64,000 bases of DNA from an uncultured Desulfovibrio sp. Lineage in GTDB: Bacteria > Desulfobacterota > Desulfovibrionia > Desulfovibrionales > Desulfovibrionaceae. A program made the position numbers and the translations under genes. Of this stretch, positions 54,843-62,673 are shown one piece after another; positions within the stretch are counted from its first letter, which is position 1, and each line of letters begins with the position of its first letter. The notes under the pieces are model-generated. The model made no database searches and was not told the origin of the DNA. It saw only the letters and a list, made by a program, of their open reading frames with translations. The stretch is taken from contig UQJT01000002.1 in NCBI GenBank assembly GCA_900541395.1, forward strand, positions 62,001 to 126,000, in the 5' to 3' direction.

Positions 54843-55403
54843 ATGATCGACCGCGATACAGCCTTGGAACTCTTGCGAGAAAACGCGCCCGAACCCCATC
54901 TTGTCCAGCACGCCCTGGCCAGCGAGGCCGTCCTGCGCGCCCTGGCCCGCCGTTTTGACGAAGACGAGGAACTGTGGGGGATTACCGGGTTGCTGCACGA
55001 CTGGGATTACCCGCGTACCGCGGCCGACCCGGCGCGGCACGGCCTGGACGCCGCCGAACGTCTGGTCGGAATGCTGCCCGACGAGGCCTTGCAGGCCATT
55101 CGCGCCCATAACGCCGAATGCAACGGCAGCGCCGTGAGCGGCCGTTTCGACGTAGCCTTGCGTTGCGGCGAAACCGTCACCGGCCTGATCTCGGCGGCGG
55201 CCCTGGTGCGCCCCACGGGCATGGAGGGCATGCAGGCCTCCAGCCTCAAAAAGAAAATGAAGGATAAGGCCTTTGCCGCGTCCGTCAATCGCGCCGTCAT
55301 CCGGCAGTGTACGGACATGGGCTTGGAACTGGACGAATTTCTTACCCTGGCCATTGAAGCCATGACTCCCGTCGCGGATAAGCTTGGACTTCGGCGGGGC
55401 TGA
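54843..55403 (+). CDS. HD-domain hydrolase
   Basis: A 186-residue HD-superfamily metal-dependent phosphohydrolase of the HDIG type. HLVQHALASEAVLRALA (about residue 19) gives the first His, GLLHDWDYPRT (about residue 50) the HD pair, and IRAHNAE a later His. Members hydrolyse nucleotides or phosphate esters; the substrate is not known. GAGGAG lies 8 bp before the ATG at 54843. The gene is divergent from the PSP1 gene. Confidence 0.85.
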   Translation: MIDRDTALELLRENAPEPHLVQHALASEAVLRALARRFDEDEELWGITGLLHDWDYPRTAADPARHGLDAAERLVGMLPDEALQAIRAHNAECNGSAVSGRFDVALRCGETVTGLISAAALVRPTGMEGMQASSLKKKMKDKAFAASVNRAVIRQCTDMGLELDEFLTLAIEAMTPVADKLGLRRG

Positions 55404-55525
55404 GGGATTGGGATTATCTGCCGTACGCCGTTTATTTCCCCGACGCTTTTCCCCGGCCTGCCGTCGTGGCCCGTGTGACAATACTTGCCAGAGTCGGGGG
55501 CAAATCCTACGTTGTTTTTCATATT

Positions 55526-55556
55526 CTCCGCCCGAGCCCCGGTCGTTCGGGCGGAG
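55526..55556 (+). terminator. Terminator-like hairpin before the M16 gene
   Basis: A perfect 10-bp stem (CTCCGCCCGA with TCGGGCGGAG) around an 11-nt loop, 122 bp after the HD-domain gene stop. No T run follows it on the plus strand. It is more likely the end of the HD transcript than part of the M16 leader, but this is uncertain. Confidence 0.4.
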
Positions 55557-55595
55557 GACAACGACTTGTCTTGTGATGTCTTATGAGGAGTTTCC

Positions 55596-58232
55596 ATGCC
55601 TTCCGTTCTCCGATCTCTGCTTGTGGCGGCGCTTCTGACCTTCGGCGTCGCCGTTTCAGCCGGGGCGGCCCCGGCTCAGAATATCTTTCGCCTGCAAAAC
55701 GGACTGACCGTGCTCGTGCGCGAAGATCATCGTTTTCCTCTGGCTTCGGTGCGGCTGTACGTCAAAGCCGGCTCGGCCTGGGAACGTCCGGAGGAGGCCG
55801 GTATCAGCCACCTGCTGGAACACATGGTGTTCAAGGGGTCCAAAACCCGCCCCGAGGGCGTGGATAAAGCTCTGGAAAGCGCCGGAGGCTATCTCAACGC
55901 CTCCACGTCTTACGACCAGACCATTTATTTGACCGATCTGCCGGCCGCCCGGTGGAAGACGGCTATGGAAGCGGTGCGCGATCTGGCCTTTGATCCGTTG
56001 CTCAGGCAGGCCGATCTGGACGCCGAGCGCGAGGTAGTCCTGGCCGAAATGAAGCAGCGGGGCGACAATCCCTATACCAAACTGCTTCACGCCACTTTCG
56101 CCGGGGCCCTCAAGGGCACGCCCTATGAGCGCCCGGTCATAGGCCTTGAACAAACTCTGCGGGCCGCCACGCCCGACAGCATTCGGGCCTATATCGAGCG
56201 CCGTTACGACCCGCGGGACATGCTGCTGGTGGTGGCGGGCGACGTCCAGGCCGCCGCCGTGGCGGCCGAGGCCGAAACTCTGTTCGGCGGTTACACCAAC
56301 CGCAACGTGGCCGAAGCGGCGGAAAAATATAACCCCCGCGATCTGGCGCGCGGGCTTCAGGTGGAAGTGCAGAAGGGCCCGTGGAACAAGGCCTATGTCG
56401 GCGTCGTCTTTCCGTTGCCCGGCGCGGGCGCGGCGAGGCTGCCCGCGGCCGACGTGCTGGCCCGCATCCTGGGCGGCGACGATACTTCAATCCTGGCGCG
56501 CAAACTGCGTTTGGAGCAGCCCGTGGCGGACGACGTGCAGGCATCGGCCATGTCGTTCGAACGGGTGGGAGTATTCGCGATTATGGCCCAACTGGACGCG
56601 GACAAACTGGACGCGTTCTTTCGGGACCTGTCGGGCATTCTGGCGAACGTCAAAGCCTCCGACTTCAGCGACGCCGAAATCGAACGCGCCAAACTTAATT
56701 TGGAAGACAACTTTCTTCGTGCCCAAGAGACCGTATCCGGCATAGCCGACGTCCACGGCGATCTCTATTTTTCCGATCCGTCCGATCCCGACGGCAGCCA
56801 TTATCTGACGACCATCCGTGATGTGAACCGTGCGCAGTTGCAGGCCGTTATCGACGACTGGCTGCACCCCCGGGCCATGTCCGTGGTGGTGCTCGCGCCC
56901 GAAAAATCCGGCGTGACCGTCGCCGGCGTGACCAAGGACGTCGCCGACGCCTGGCCCGCCGCCGCGCAATCCGTGGAGAGCGGCGTCAAGGCCTCGGCCG
57001 CCGATAAGGACGAGGAAGCCCTCAAGCCCGAGGTGCTGGATCTGGGGCAGGGGCGCACCTTGATTCTGCTGCCCGACACAAGCCTGCCCTACGTGTCGGC
57101 CACTCTGATCTTTCCGGGCGGCGATCTGCTCGTGGACAAGGACAAGGAAGGTCTGGCCTCGGTGACGGCCGACGTATTGACCTCGGGCACCGTGGGCAAG
57201 ACCCACGCCGAACTTATCGCCTACTTGTCCGATCGGGCCGCCGGCCTGGGCGGTGCGGCCGGCGCTTTGTCTTTCTCCCTCGGGCTGGACGCGCCTTCAC
57301 GCTACGGCAAGGACGTGTTTGAACTGCTGCTCGACGTGCTGACCCAGCCCGCTTTCCGACAGGAGGATGTGGAACGCGTCAAGCGCGAGCATCTGGCCTC
57401 CATCGCCAGTCAGGAAGAAGACATCATGGGCCTGATGAGCCGTAACCTGCGTTCGTTCCTGTTCCCCGGCAGCGTTTACGGCCTCCGGGTCGACGGCACT
57501 CCCGACAGTGTGAGCCGCCTGACTCGGGACGACCTGCTGGCCTTCTGGCACAAGCAGGCGGCTCAGCCCTGGGTGCTGTCCGTGGCGGGCGATTTTGATC
57601 GAAGCGCCGTCACGGACTTCGCCAAGGCCCTGCCCGAACCTTCCGCCAAGCGGGTCGAATCCTCGGCTCCGGCCTGGACCGATGCCGAAGAACTCAAGCT
57701 GACCCTGCCGGGCCGCGCCCAGGCGGCTTATATGATGTTGTTCCCCACTGTGGACACGTCCAACCCCGACAGCGCGGCGCTGCGTCTGCTGGCCGCCTCC
57801 CTGGACGGTTTTGGCGGGCTGCTGTTTCAGGAACTGCGCGAAAAGCGCAGCCTGGGCTATTCAGTTTCGCCGGTGAACTGGGCGGGTGAGGATACGGGCT
57901 TTTTGGCCTTTTTGGTCATAGCCTCGCCGGAAAATTTGCCGCAGGCCCGCCAGGCTTTCGAGGACATTACCAGACGGCTGCGCGACGACCTGTTGCCCGA
58001 GGCCACTCTGGACCGGGCCAAAGCCATGCTGGAAGCGGGCTACTACCGCAGCCTTCAGCGGCGTGCCGGTCGGGCCGACGCGGCGGCCGCCAACGTACTG
58101 CGCGGGCGGCCTCTGGACTTCGCCAAACAACGTCTGGAAGAATTGAAAAAGTTGACCCCGGAAGATCTGCAAGCCGTGGCCCGCAAATATCTGGAACCCG
58201 ACCGAGCCTATATCATTCAAGTAACGCCATAG
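55596..58232 (+). CDS. M16-family zinc metalloprotease
   Basis: An 878-residue two-half pitrilysin-like protease. A signal peptide (about residues 1-25, ending SAGAAPAQ) sends it to the periplasm. The inverted zinc motif HLLEH is at residues 72-76 (His72, Glu75, His76), with the downstream Glu in REVVLAEMKQR. The second half (about 490-878) lacks the zinc motif, as usual for the non-catalytic partner, and keeps the REKRSLGYSVSP segment. The fusion of both halves in one chain resembles PqqF/pitrilysin rather than the split two-subunit form. The role is probably the degradation of peptides or lipoprotein-derived fragments. Confidence 0.9.
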   Translation: MPSVLRSLLVAALLTFGVAVSAGAAPAQNIFRLQNGLTVLVREDHRFPLASVRLYVKAGSAWERPEEAGISHLLEHMVFKGSKTRPEGVDKALESAGGYLNASTSYDQTIYLTDLPAARWKTAMEAVRDLAFDPLLRQADLDAEREVVLAEMKQRGDNPYTKLLHATFAGALKGTPYERPVIGLEQTLRAATPDSIRAYIERRYDPRDMLLVVAGDVQAAAVAAEAETLFGGYTNRNVAEAAEKYNPRDLARGLQVEVQKGPWNKAYVGVVFPLPGAGAARLPAADVLARILGGDDTSILARKLRLEQPVADDVQASAMSFERVGVFAIMAQLDADKLDAFFRDLSGILANVKASDFSDAEIERAKLNLEDNFLRAQETVSGIADVHGDLYFSDPSDPDGSHYLTTIRDVNRAQLQAVIDDWLHPRAMSVVVLAPEKSGVTVAGVTKDVADAWPAAAQSVESGVKASAADKDEEALKPEVLDLGQGRTLILLPDTSLPYVSATLIFPGGDLLVDKDKEGLASVTADVLTSGTVGKTHAELIAYLSDRAAGLGGAAGALSFSLGLDAPSRYGKDVFELLLDVLTQPAFRQEDVERVKREHLASIASQEEDIMGLMSRNLRSFLFPGSVYGLRVDGTPDSVSRLTRDDLLAFWHKQAAQPWVLSVAGDFDRSAVTDFAKALPEPSAKRVESSAPAWTDAEELKLTLPGRAQAAYMMLFPTVDTSNPDSAALRLLAASLDGFGGLLFQELREKRSLGYSVSPVNWAGEDTGFLAFLVIASPENLPQARQAFEDITRRLRDDLLPEATLDRAKAMLEAGYYRSLQRRAGRADAAAANVLRGRPLDFAKQRLEELKKLTPEDLQAVARKYLEPDRAYIIQVTP

Positions 58233-58300
58233 CGGCGGATGGGGTATGACGGCATGTCTGAGCGATGATATTGTCTTTATATCTTAAACTTTCATGCGCA

Positions 58301-58340
58301 ATGCGGGGTTGTCGGACGGGTCGGCAGCCCCGCATCGTTT
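58301..58340 (+). terminator. Terminator-like hairpin after the M16 gene
   Basis: ATGCGGGG (58301-58308) pairs with CCCCGCAT (58328-58335), followed by CGTTT. It is joined to the repeat end at 58340. Confidence 0.5.
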
Positions 58341-58377
58341 AGAGCAGATTAACTTTAAAATTGTACAATTTTAAAGT
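58340..58377 (-). repeat. Solo end of the D-type TAGAGC element
   Basis: This 38-bp stretch is the reverse complement, with few changes, of the right end of element D (42740-42774). ACTTTAAAATTGTACAATTTTAAAGT is a perfect 26-bp palindrome in it. No opposite end is nearby, so this is either a partial element or a stand-alone module. Confidence 0.7.
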
Positions 58378-58493
58378 ACGCATCGTCCGTGCAAACTTTT
58401 GTAAAGGAACGACAGGTGCAGGAAAGGCGAAGGCCGACGTTTTCCGGTAAAAATCGGACATCATTCCACTCAACCCGTCAAAGGAGAAGTGTC

Positions 58494-60068
58494 ATGCGTC
58501 ATCGGAAGACATGGTTGCCCGCCCTGGCCGCCCTGGCCGCGCTGGGGCTGGCCGGAACCGCTCAGGCTGTTCCCTCGCTCTATCCCACGGGGACGGTCAA
58601 GTACGACCCGACCAAGGCTTATGGCGGGTATCTGCTTATCGGCAGCGACGTTCCCCGTCTGGTGGATATGAACGGCAATTTGGTCAAGGAATGGTCCGGT
58701 TACAACGGTATGCCCAACAAGGTGCTGCCCGGCGGTCGATTGTTGACGTCTCCCGGTACCTGGTCGGAAGGGCAGCAGGACAATCTGGCCCTGCTGGAAC
58801 TGGACTTTGACGGCAACACACTGTGGGAATTTCGCAAAGGCGAACTGGTCCCGGCCGTGAAAGGACAGCCCGTTCAGGACGGCAAAACCTGGATAGCCCG
58901 TCAGCATCACGATTTCCAGCGCAAGGGCACGCCGCCTTATCCGGTGCCCGGTCAGAGCGACGGACAGGGCGAGGTCACGCTGGTGCTCGCCCACATTAAC
59001 GAGCGCGTGGAGCGCGTCAATAAAGAGCATCAGCTCGTCAGCGACATCTTTTACGAAGTGGATGCCAAGGGCGAGATAGTGTGGTCATGGAAGCCGTCGG
59101 ACCATTTGGATGAACTGGGGTTCGGGCCGGACGCCTTCGGCGCCATGCAGAATTATCCGCCCGTGGACAATCCCGTGGCCGGACGCCATGTCGCCACAGC
59201 CAAGTCCGGCGGCGGTTACGACTGGTTGCACGTCAACTGCCTCAGCTATGTGGGGCCCAACCGCTGGTATGACGAAGACCCGGTGAAGTACGCGGCTTTC
59301 AACCCGGACAACGTGTTGTTCAATTGCCGCGATGCCAACCTTATGGCCATCGTGGACCGTAAGAGCGGCAACATCGTGTGGCGCCTGGGGCCGGATTTCT
59401 CCCCCGGCACTCCCGACGCCAAGGTGGGGCAGATTGTGGGCGCCCACGGCGCGCATATCATCCCCAAGGGGCTGCCCGGCGCGGGCAACCTGCTGTTCTT
59501 CGACAACGGCGGCACCGCCGGGTACGGCGCACCCAATCCGGCCGCGCCCGTCACCGGATTCCACAACGTGAAGCGGGACTATTCGCGCGTGGTGGAATTC
59601 AATCCCGTCACCAAGGAAATTGTATGGGAATATGACTGGTATAAAAATCACAAGGGCATTCTGGGCCATTTCGGGTTCCGTTTTTTCAGCCCCTTTGTGA
59701 GTTATGCCCAGCGTCTGCCCAACGGCAATACCCTGATCACCGAAGGCGATATGGGTCGGGTGTTTGAACTGACGCCCAAATATGAAATGGTGTGGGAATA
59801 TATGACGCCGTATGCTCCGGACGCTCCCCTGTATCGCACCTATCGTGTGCCCTACGACTTCTTCCCGCAAATGAAAAAGCCCGAGGAAGTGGCCGTGACT
59901 CCGCCGGACCGCACTCTGTTCCAGTTGCCCAACGACAAGGGCGAATATCCCGACACCGGCATACAGGGCGACAAGGTCCGGGTGATCAGCGCGGGCGTGG
60001 CCGCCGAGCAGGGCCTGGACGAAGACGACCTGGCGGACGAACAGCCCCAGGGCATGCACAGTTATTAG
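58494..60068 (+). CDS. Arylsulfotransferase (ASST)-like periplasmic protein
   Basis: A 524-residue protein with a signal peptide (MRHRKTWLPALAALAALGLAG). The mature part resembles bacterial arylsulfate sulfotransferase, a six-bladed propeller: GGYLLIGSDVPRLVDMNGNLVKEW at the start, then ARQHHDFQRKG, DWLHVNCLSY, ALVD-like LMAIVDRKSGNIVWRLG, GAHGAHIIPKG, EFNPVTKEIVWEYDW and LPNGNTLITEGDMGRVFELT. Such enzymes move sulfate groups between phenols through a sulfo-His. I could not place every catalytic residue exactly. The ATG at 58494 has AGGAG 7 bp upstream. A strong terminator follows at 60167. Its stop TAG overlaps the TAGAGC at 60066. Confidence 0.85.
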   Translation: MRHRKTWLPALAALAALGLAGTAQAVPSLYPTGTVKYDPTKAYGGYLLIGSDVPRLVDMNGNLVKEWSGYNGMPNKVLPGGRLLTSPGTWSEGQQDNLALLELDFDGNTLWEFRKGELVPAVKGQPVQDGKTWIARQHHDFQRKGTPPYPVPGQSDGQGEVTLVLAHINERVERVNKEHQLVSDIFYEVDAKGEIVWSWKPSDHLDELGFGPDAFGAMQNYPPVDNPVAGRHVATAKSGGGYDWLHVNCLSYVGPNRWYDEDPVKYAAFNPDNVLFNCRDANLMAIVDRKSGNIVWRLGPDFSPGTPDAKVGQIVGAHGAHIIPKGLPGAGNLLFFDNGGTAGYGAPNPAAPVTGFHNVKRDYSRVVEFNPVTKEIVWEYDWYKNHKGILGHFGFRFFSPFVSYAQRLPNGNTLITEGDMGRVFELTPKYEMVWEYMTPYAPDAPLYRTYRVPYDFFPQMKKPEEVAVTPPDRTLFQLPNDKGEYPDTGIQGDKVRVISAGVAAEQGLDEDDLADEQPQGMHSY

Positions 60069-60095
60069 AGCATGTTCGGAAATTGACCTGAAATG
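60066..60095 (+). repeat. Possible degenerate TAGAGC element end after the ASST gene
   Basis: TAGAGCATGTTCGG resembles the D-type start TAGAGCATTTTCGG (42628) at 13 of 14 positions. Sequence beyond it diverges. The match is short and could be partly by chance. Confidence 0.4.
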
Positions 60096-60166
60096 CCCCG
60101 GCGGACGCGAGAGCGGAGGCCCATGTCCGGGGCGTGGAAAGGGGGCGTGATGTTTTTGCCCCCAGG

Positions 60167-60201
60167 CCGGAACCTTGTCGTTCGTGCAAGGTTCCGGTTT
60201 T
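60167..60201 (+). terminator. Intrinsic terminator after the ASST-like gene
   Basis: CCGGAACCTTG (60167-60177) pairs with CAAGGTTCCGG (60187-60197) over a 9-nt loop and is followed by TTTTG. It lies about 100 bp after the stop and also separates the gene from the convergent histidine kinase. Confidence 0.75.
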
Positions 60202-60221
60202 GTATGGGAAAACGGAGTATT

Positions 60222-61673
60222 TTACGCGAGTTGAGGTTCGTCCGCGAGAGGCACCAACAGCGTGGCCGTCAGTCCGCCGCCGGGCCGGTTGGTCAGGGTT
60301 ATGTCGCTGTGATTGAGGCGGGCCAGGTCGCGAGCGATGCCCAGCCCCAGGCCGGTGCCTCCGGTGCGCGCGTTACGAGAATCTTCCAGGCGGTAAAACA
60401 ACTGGAAAACGTCTTCGAATTTGTCTTCGGGGATGCCCGGCCCGTGATCCTCGACACGGACGCGGGCCAGTTTTTTCCCCTCCCGTTCCACAAGGTCCAG
60501 ACTCAGTTCAGCCCGTTCTCCGTAGCGCAGAGCGTTGTCCACCAGGTTGTCCAGGCAGCGGCGGAAGGCGGCCGGCCGTACCCGGCACAGAACGGGGCCG
60601 GATGCGCGCAGACTGACCCGGCAGACTGCATTTTGCTCCAGGCAGTCCGCTTCCTCGCCGTATTCCTCCCGATCCGCCACCAGACTTTCCAGCAGCGCCG
60701 CCAGATCCGTCACACGTTCGGGCTCGTTGTTCCGGCCTGTGCGAGCCAGCGTGATGGCATCCTCCGTCAGTCGCTCCAGATCGTCCAGCGCGTCGAACAC
60801 CAGTTCCGGGCGATGCAGGGCGGGTTCATTTTCCAGTTGCAGGCGCAGACGGGCCAAAGGCGTACGCAAATCATGCGACAGGCTGGCCAAGACCCTCAGG
60901 CGTTCCTCCACAAAGCGGCGGATGCGGGCGCGCATGGCGCGGAAAGCGGCCGAAGTGCGTACCACTTCACGGGGGCCGTGGTCGGGCAGCCCGTCGTCCG
61001 GCTCGCCGTCGGCCCCGTCCGGAGCCACGCCGTCGGCAAAGCGCGCCAACCGGCGCAAAGGACGCGTTACGTAACGAATGCTCGCTACGGCCAGCAGCAT
61101 TTGCAATAAAAATTGCACGGCTGTTTCCACCACCAGACCGAACAATTTACCGTCCAGCAGGGGCAAAGTAATGTAGTGAATCTGCAACCAGGTGCCGTCG
61201 TCAAAGGGCAGAGCGGCCGAAGCATCGAACTCGCCGCTCTGTGGAACCTGGCCGTTGGGCAGCGGAGCCGACGGCCAAAATTGCCAGTGGATGCGGAATG
61301 CGCGCACGTCGGTCAGCAACGGGGGGAGCGGGGGCGGACAGCTCAGTTCATAAAGCTGGCTCAGACGCCGCCGGAAAAACAGGCTTTGCTCGGTATCGCT
61401 CTGGGTGAAGGAAGGGGCGTCCGCCAAGGAAAGACGAAAACTTTCGAACCCGAGCGTAGCCACCATGTCCGCCCGCTGATCAGGCGGCAGGGCGGCCAAT
61501 ACCTGGTAAAGCGTGATGGCAAGGCGGGCGCGGTCGCTGGCCGCCATGCGGAACTGGTCTTCAAAGCGAAAATGAACCGTCAGCGCGAACACGCCGACCT
61601 GGAGAACCAGCAGGCCGACGGCCAACAGGGACAAAAGACGGGCAGCCAGACTGAAGGGGCGACGTTCGCTCAT
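60222..61673 (-). CDS. EnvZ-type sensor histidine kinase
   Basis: A 483-residue membrane kinase. Two transmembrane segments (about residues 11-33 and 176-198) bracket a periplasmic sensor of about 140 residues that has no recognisable domain; HAMP follows (about 200-255). The HisKA His267 lies in SLSHDLRTPLARLR. The catalytic domain has LDNLVDNALRYG, DHGPGI and GGTGLGLGIARDL. It ends in a 4-bp ATGA overlap with the response regulator start, so both are co-translated. The neighbouring ASST-like gene may be one of its targets, but this is not shown. Confidence 0.93.
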   Translation of the reverse strand: MSERRPFSLAARLLSLLAVGLLVLQVGVFALTVHFRFEDQFRMAASDRARLAITLYQVLAALPPDQRADMVATLGFESFRLSLADAPSFTQSDTEQSLFFRRRLSQLYELSCPPPLPPLLTDVRAFRIHWQFWPSAPLPNGQVPQSGEFDASAALPFDDGTWLQIHYITLPLLDGKLFGLVVETAVQFLLQMLLAVASIRYVTRPLRRLARFADGVAPDGADGEPDDGLPDHGPREVVRTSAAFRAMRARIRRFVEERLRVLASLSHDLRTPLARLRLQLENEPALHRPELVFDALDDLERLTEDAITLARTGRNNEPERVTDLAALLESLVADREEYGEEADCLEQNAVCRVSLRASGPVLCRVRPAAFRRCLDNLVDNALRYGERAELSLDLVEREGKKLARVRVEDHGPGIPEDKFEDVFQLFYRLEDSRNARTGGTGLGLGIARDLARLNHSDITLTNRPGGGLTATLLVPLADEPQLA

Positions 61674-62443
61674 AGAGGGCCCTCGTCCCGCTGCCGGTCC
61701 GTTTCTTTTTCCACCGGAGCGGCCAGCATATAACCGTCGCCGCGCGCCGTGCGGATCAGGCGCTGGTCTTTGGCGCTCTCGCCCAGGCGAGCGCGCAGGC
61801 GCGAAATCTGCACGTCCAGCACCCTGTCGTAGGGGGTGTCGGCCGGGCGTTGGATGACCTTGAGCAGGGTTTCGCGTTCCACCACTTCCTGAGGGTGTTC
61901 AAGGAACACTCTCAGCAGGCGGAATTCCGCCGCGCTCAGATTGCCCGCCACCCCGGCGGGATCGATCAACAGTCGGGCGCGGGCTTCCACCGTCCACCCT
62001 CCGAAGCGGTAGCGCGCCACGGGCCGCGCGGGCGCGGCGCCGCCGTCGGCCGTCCGCCGCAGCAGGGTGCGGACACGGGCCAGCAGTTCGCGAGAGGAAA
62101 AAGGCTTGACGATGTAGTCGTCGGCGCCCAGTTCCAGGCCTACCACCCGATCCGTTTCCTCACCCAGGGCGCTGAGAAAAATAACCGGAACCAGCGCGGT
62201 GGCCGGGTCGGCCCGCAACCGCCGACAGAAGGCCAGCCCGTCCTCTCCGGGCAGCATGACATCCAGCAGGATAAGGGCGCAACGCTCGCGCGTCACGGCT
62301 TCCATCAGACCCTCGGTGTCGTGGAAGCGGCGCGCGGCGTAGCCGTGGGCCGCCAGATAGTCGGCAATTTGTCCGCACAGGACGCGGTCGTCGTCCACAA
62401 CGAAGATCAGGGGCGCATCGCCGCCCTGCGGGGATAGAGTCAT
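61670..62443 (-). CDS. OmpR-family response regulator
   Basis: A 257-residue regulator. The receiver has the acidic pair VVDDD at about residue 17, the phospho-acceptor Asp61 in LLDVMLPGEDG and the conserved Lys in DYIVKPFSS (about residue 112). The C-terminal winged helix (about 145-250) has LSAAEFRLLRVFLEHP and VLDVQISRLRARL, as in OmpR/PhoB. The ATG at 62443 has GGAGGATGC upstream. It is first in the two-gene operon with the EnvZ-type kinase. Confidence 0.95.
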   Translation of the reverse strand: MTLSPQGGDAPLIFVVDDDRVLCGQIADYLAAHGYAARRFHDTEGLMEAVTRERCALILLDVMLPGEDGLAFCRRLRADPATALVPVIFLSALGEETDRVVGLELGADDYIVKPFSSRELLARVRTLLRRTADGGAAPARPVARYRFGGWTVEARARLLIDPAGVAGNLSAAEFRLLRVFLEHPQEVVERETLLKVIQRPADTPYDRVLDVQISRLRARLGESAKDQRLIRTARGDGYMLAAPVEKETDRQRDEGPL

Positions 62444-62505
62444 GCATCCTCCGAAAAAACAAAAAAGAAATAAAAAAATGAAAAATAACGGTGAGATGGT
62501 AGTTG

Positions 62506-62534
62506 TATTATAGGTGCTTGCGCCGATCCTGTCC
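62506..62534 (-). promoter_or_regulatory. Promoter of the two-component operon
   Basis: On the minus strand TGGACA (62534-62529), 17-bp spacer, TATAAT (62511-62506). The -10 is a perfect consensus. The leader between it and the ATG at 62443 is A/T-rich (many A on the plus strand, so U in the transcript). Confidence 0.7.
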
Positions 62535-62673
62535 AGGCGTGCGGGGGCCCTGACCCGGGAGCAAAGAAACTTTGCCTGTCGGCCGCTTTTCTGATAGGGG
62601 GCTGAGAGTCCGCAAAAATAGCGCGCCCCGCGAGACGGCCGCGCCCATGCCCTTGAAATGCCGAGGAGCCTTC

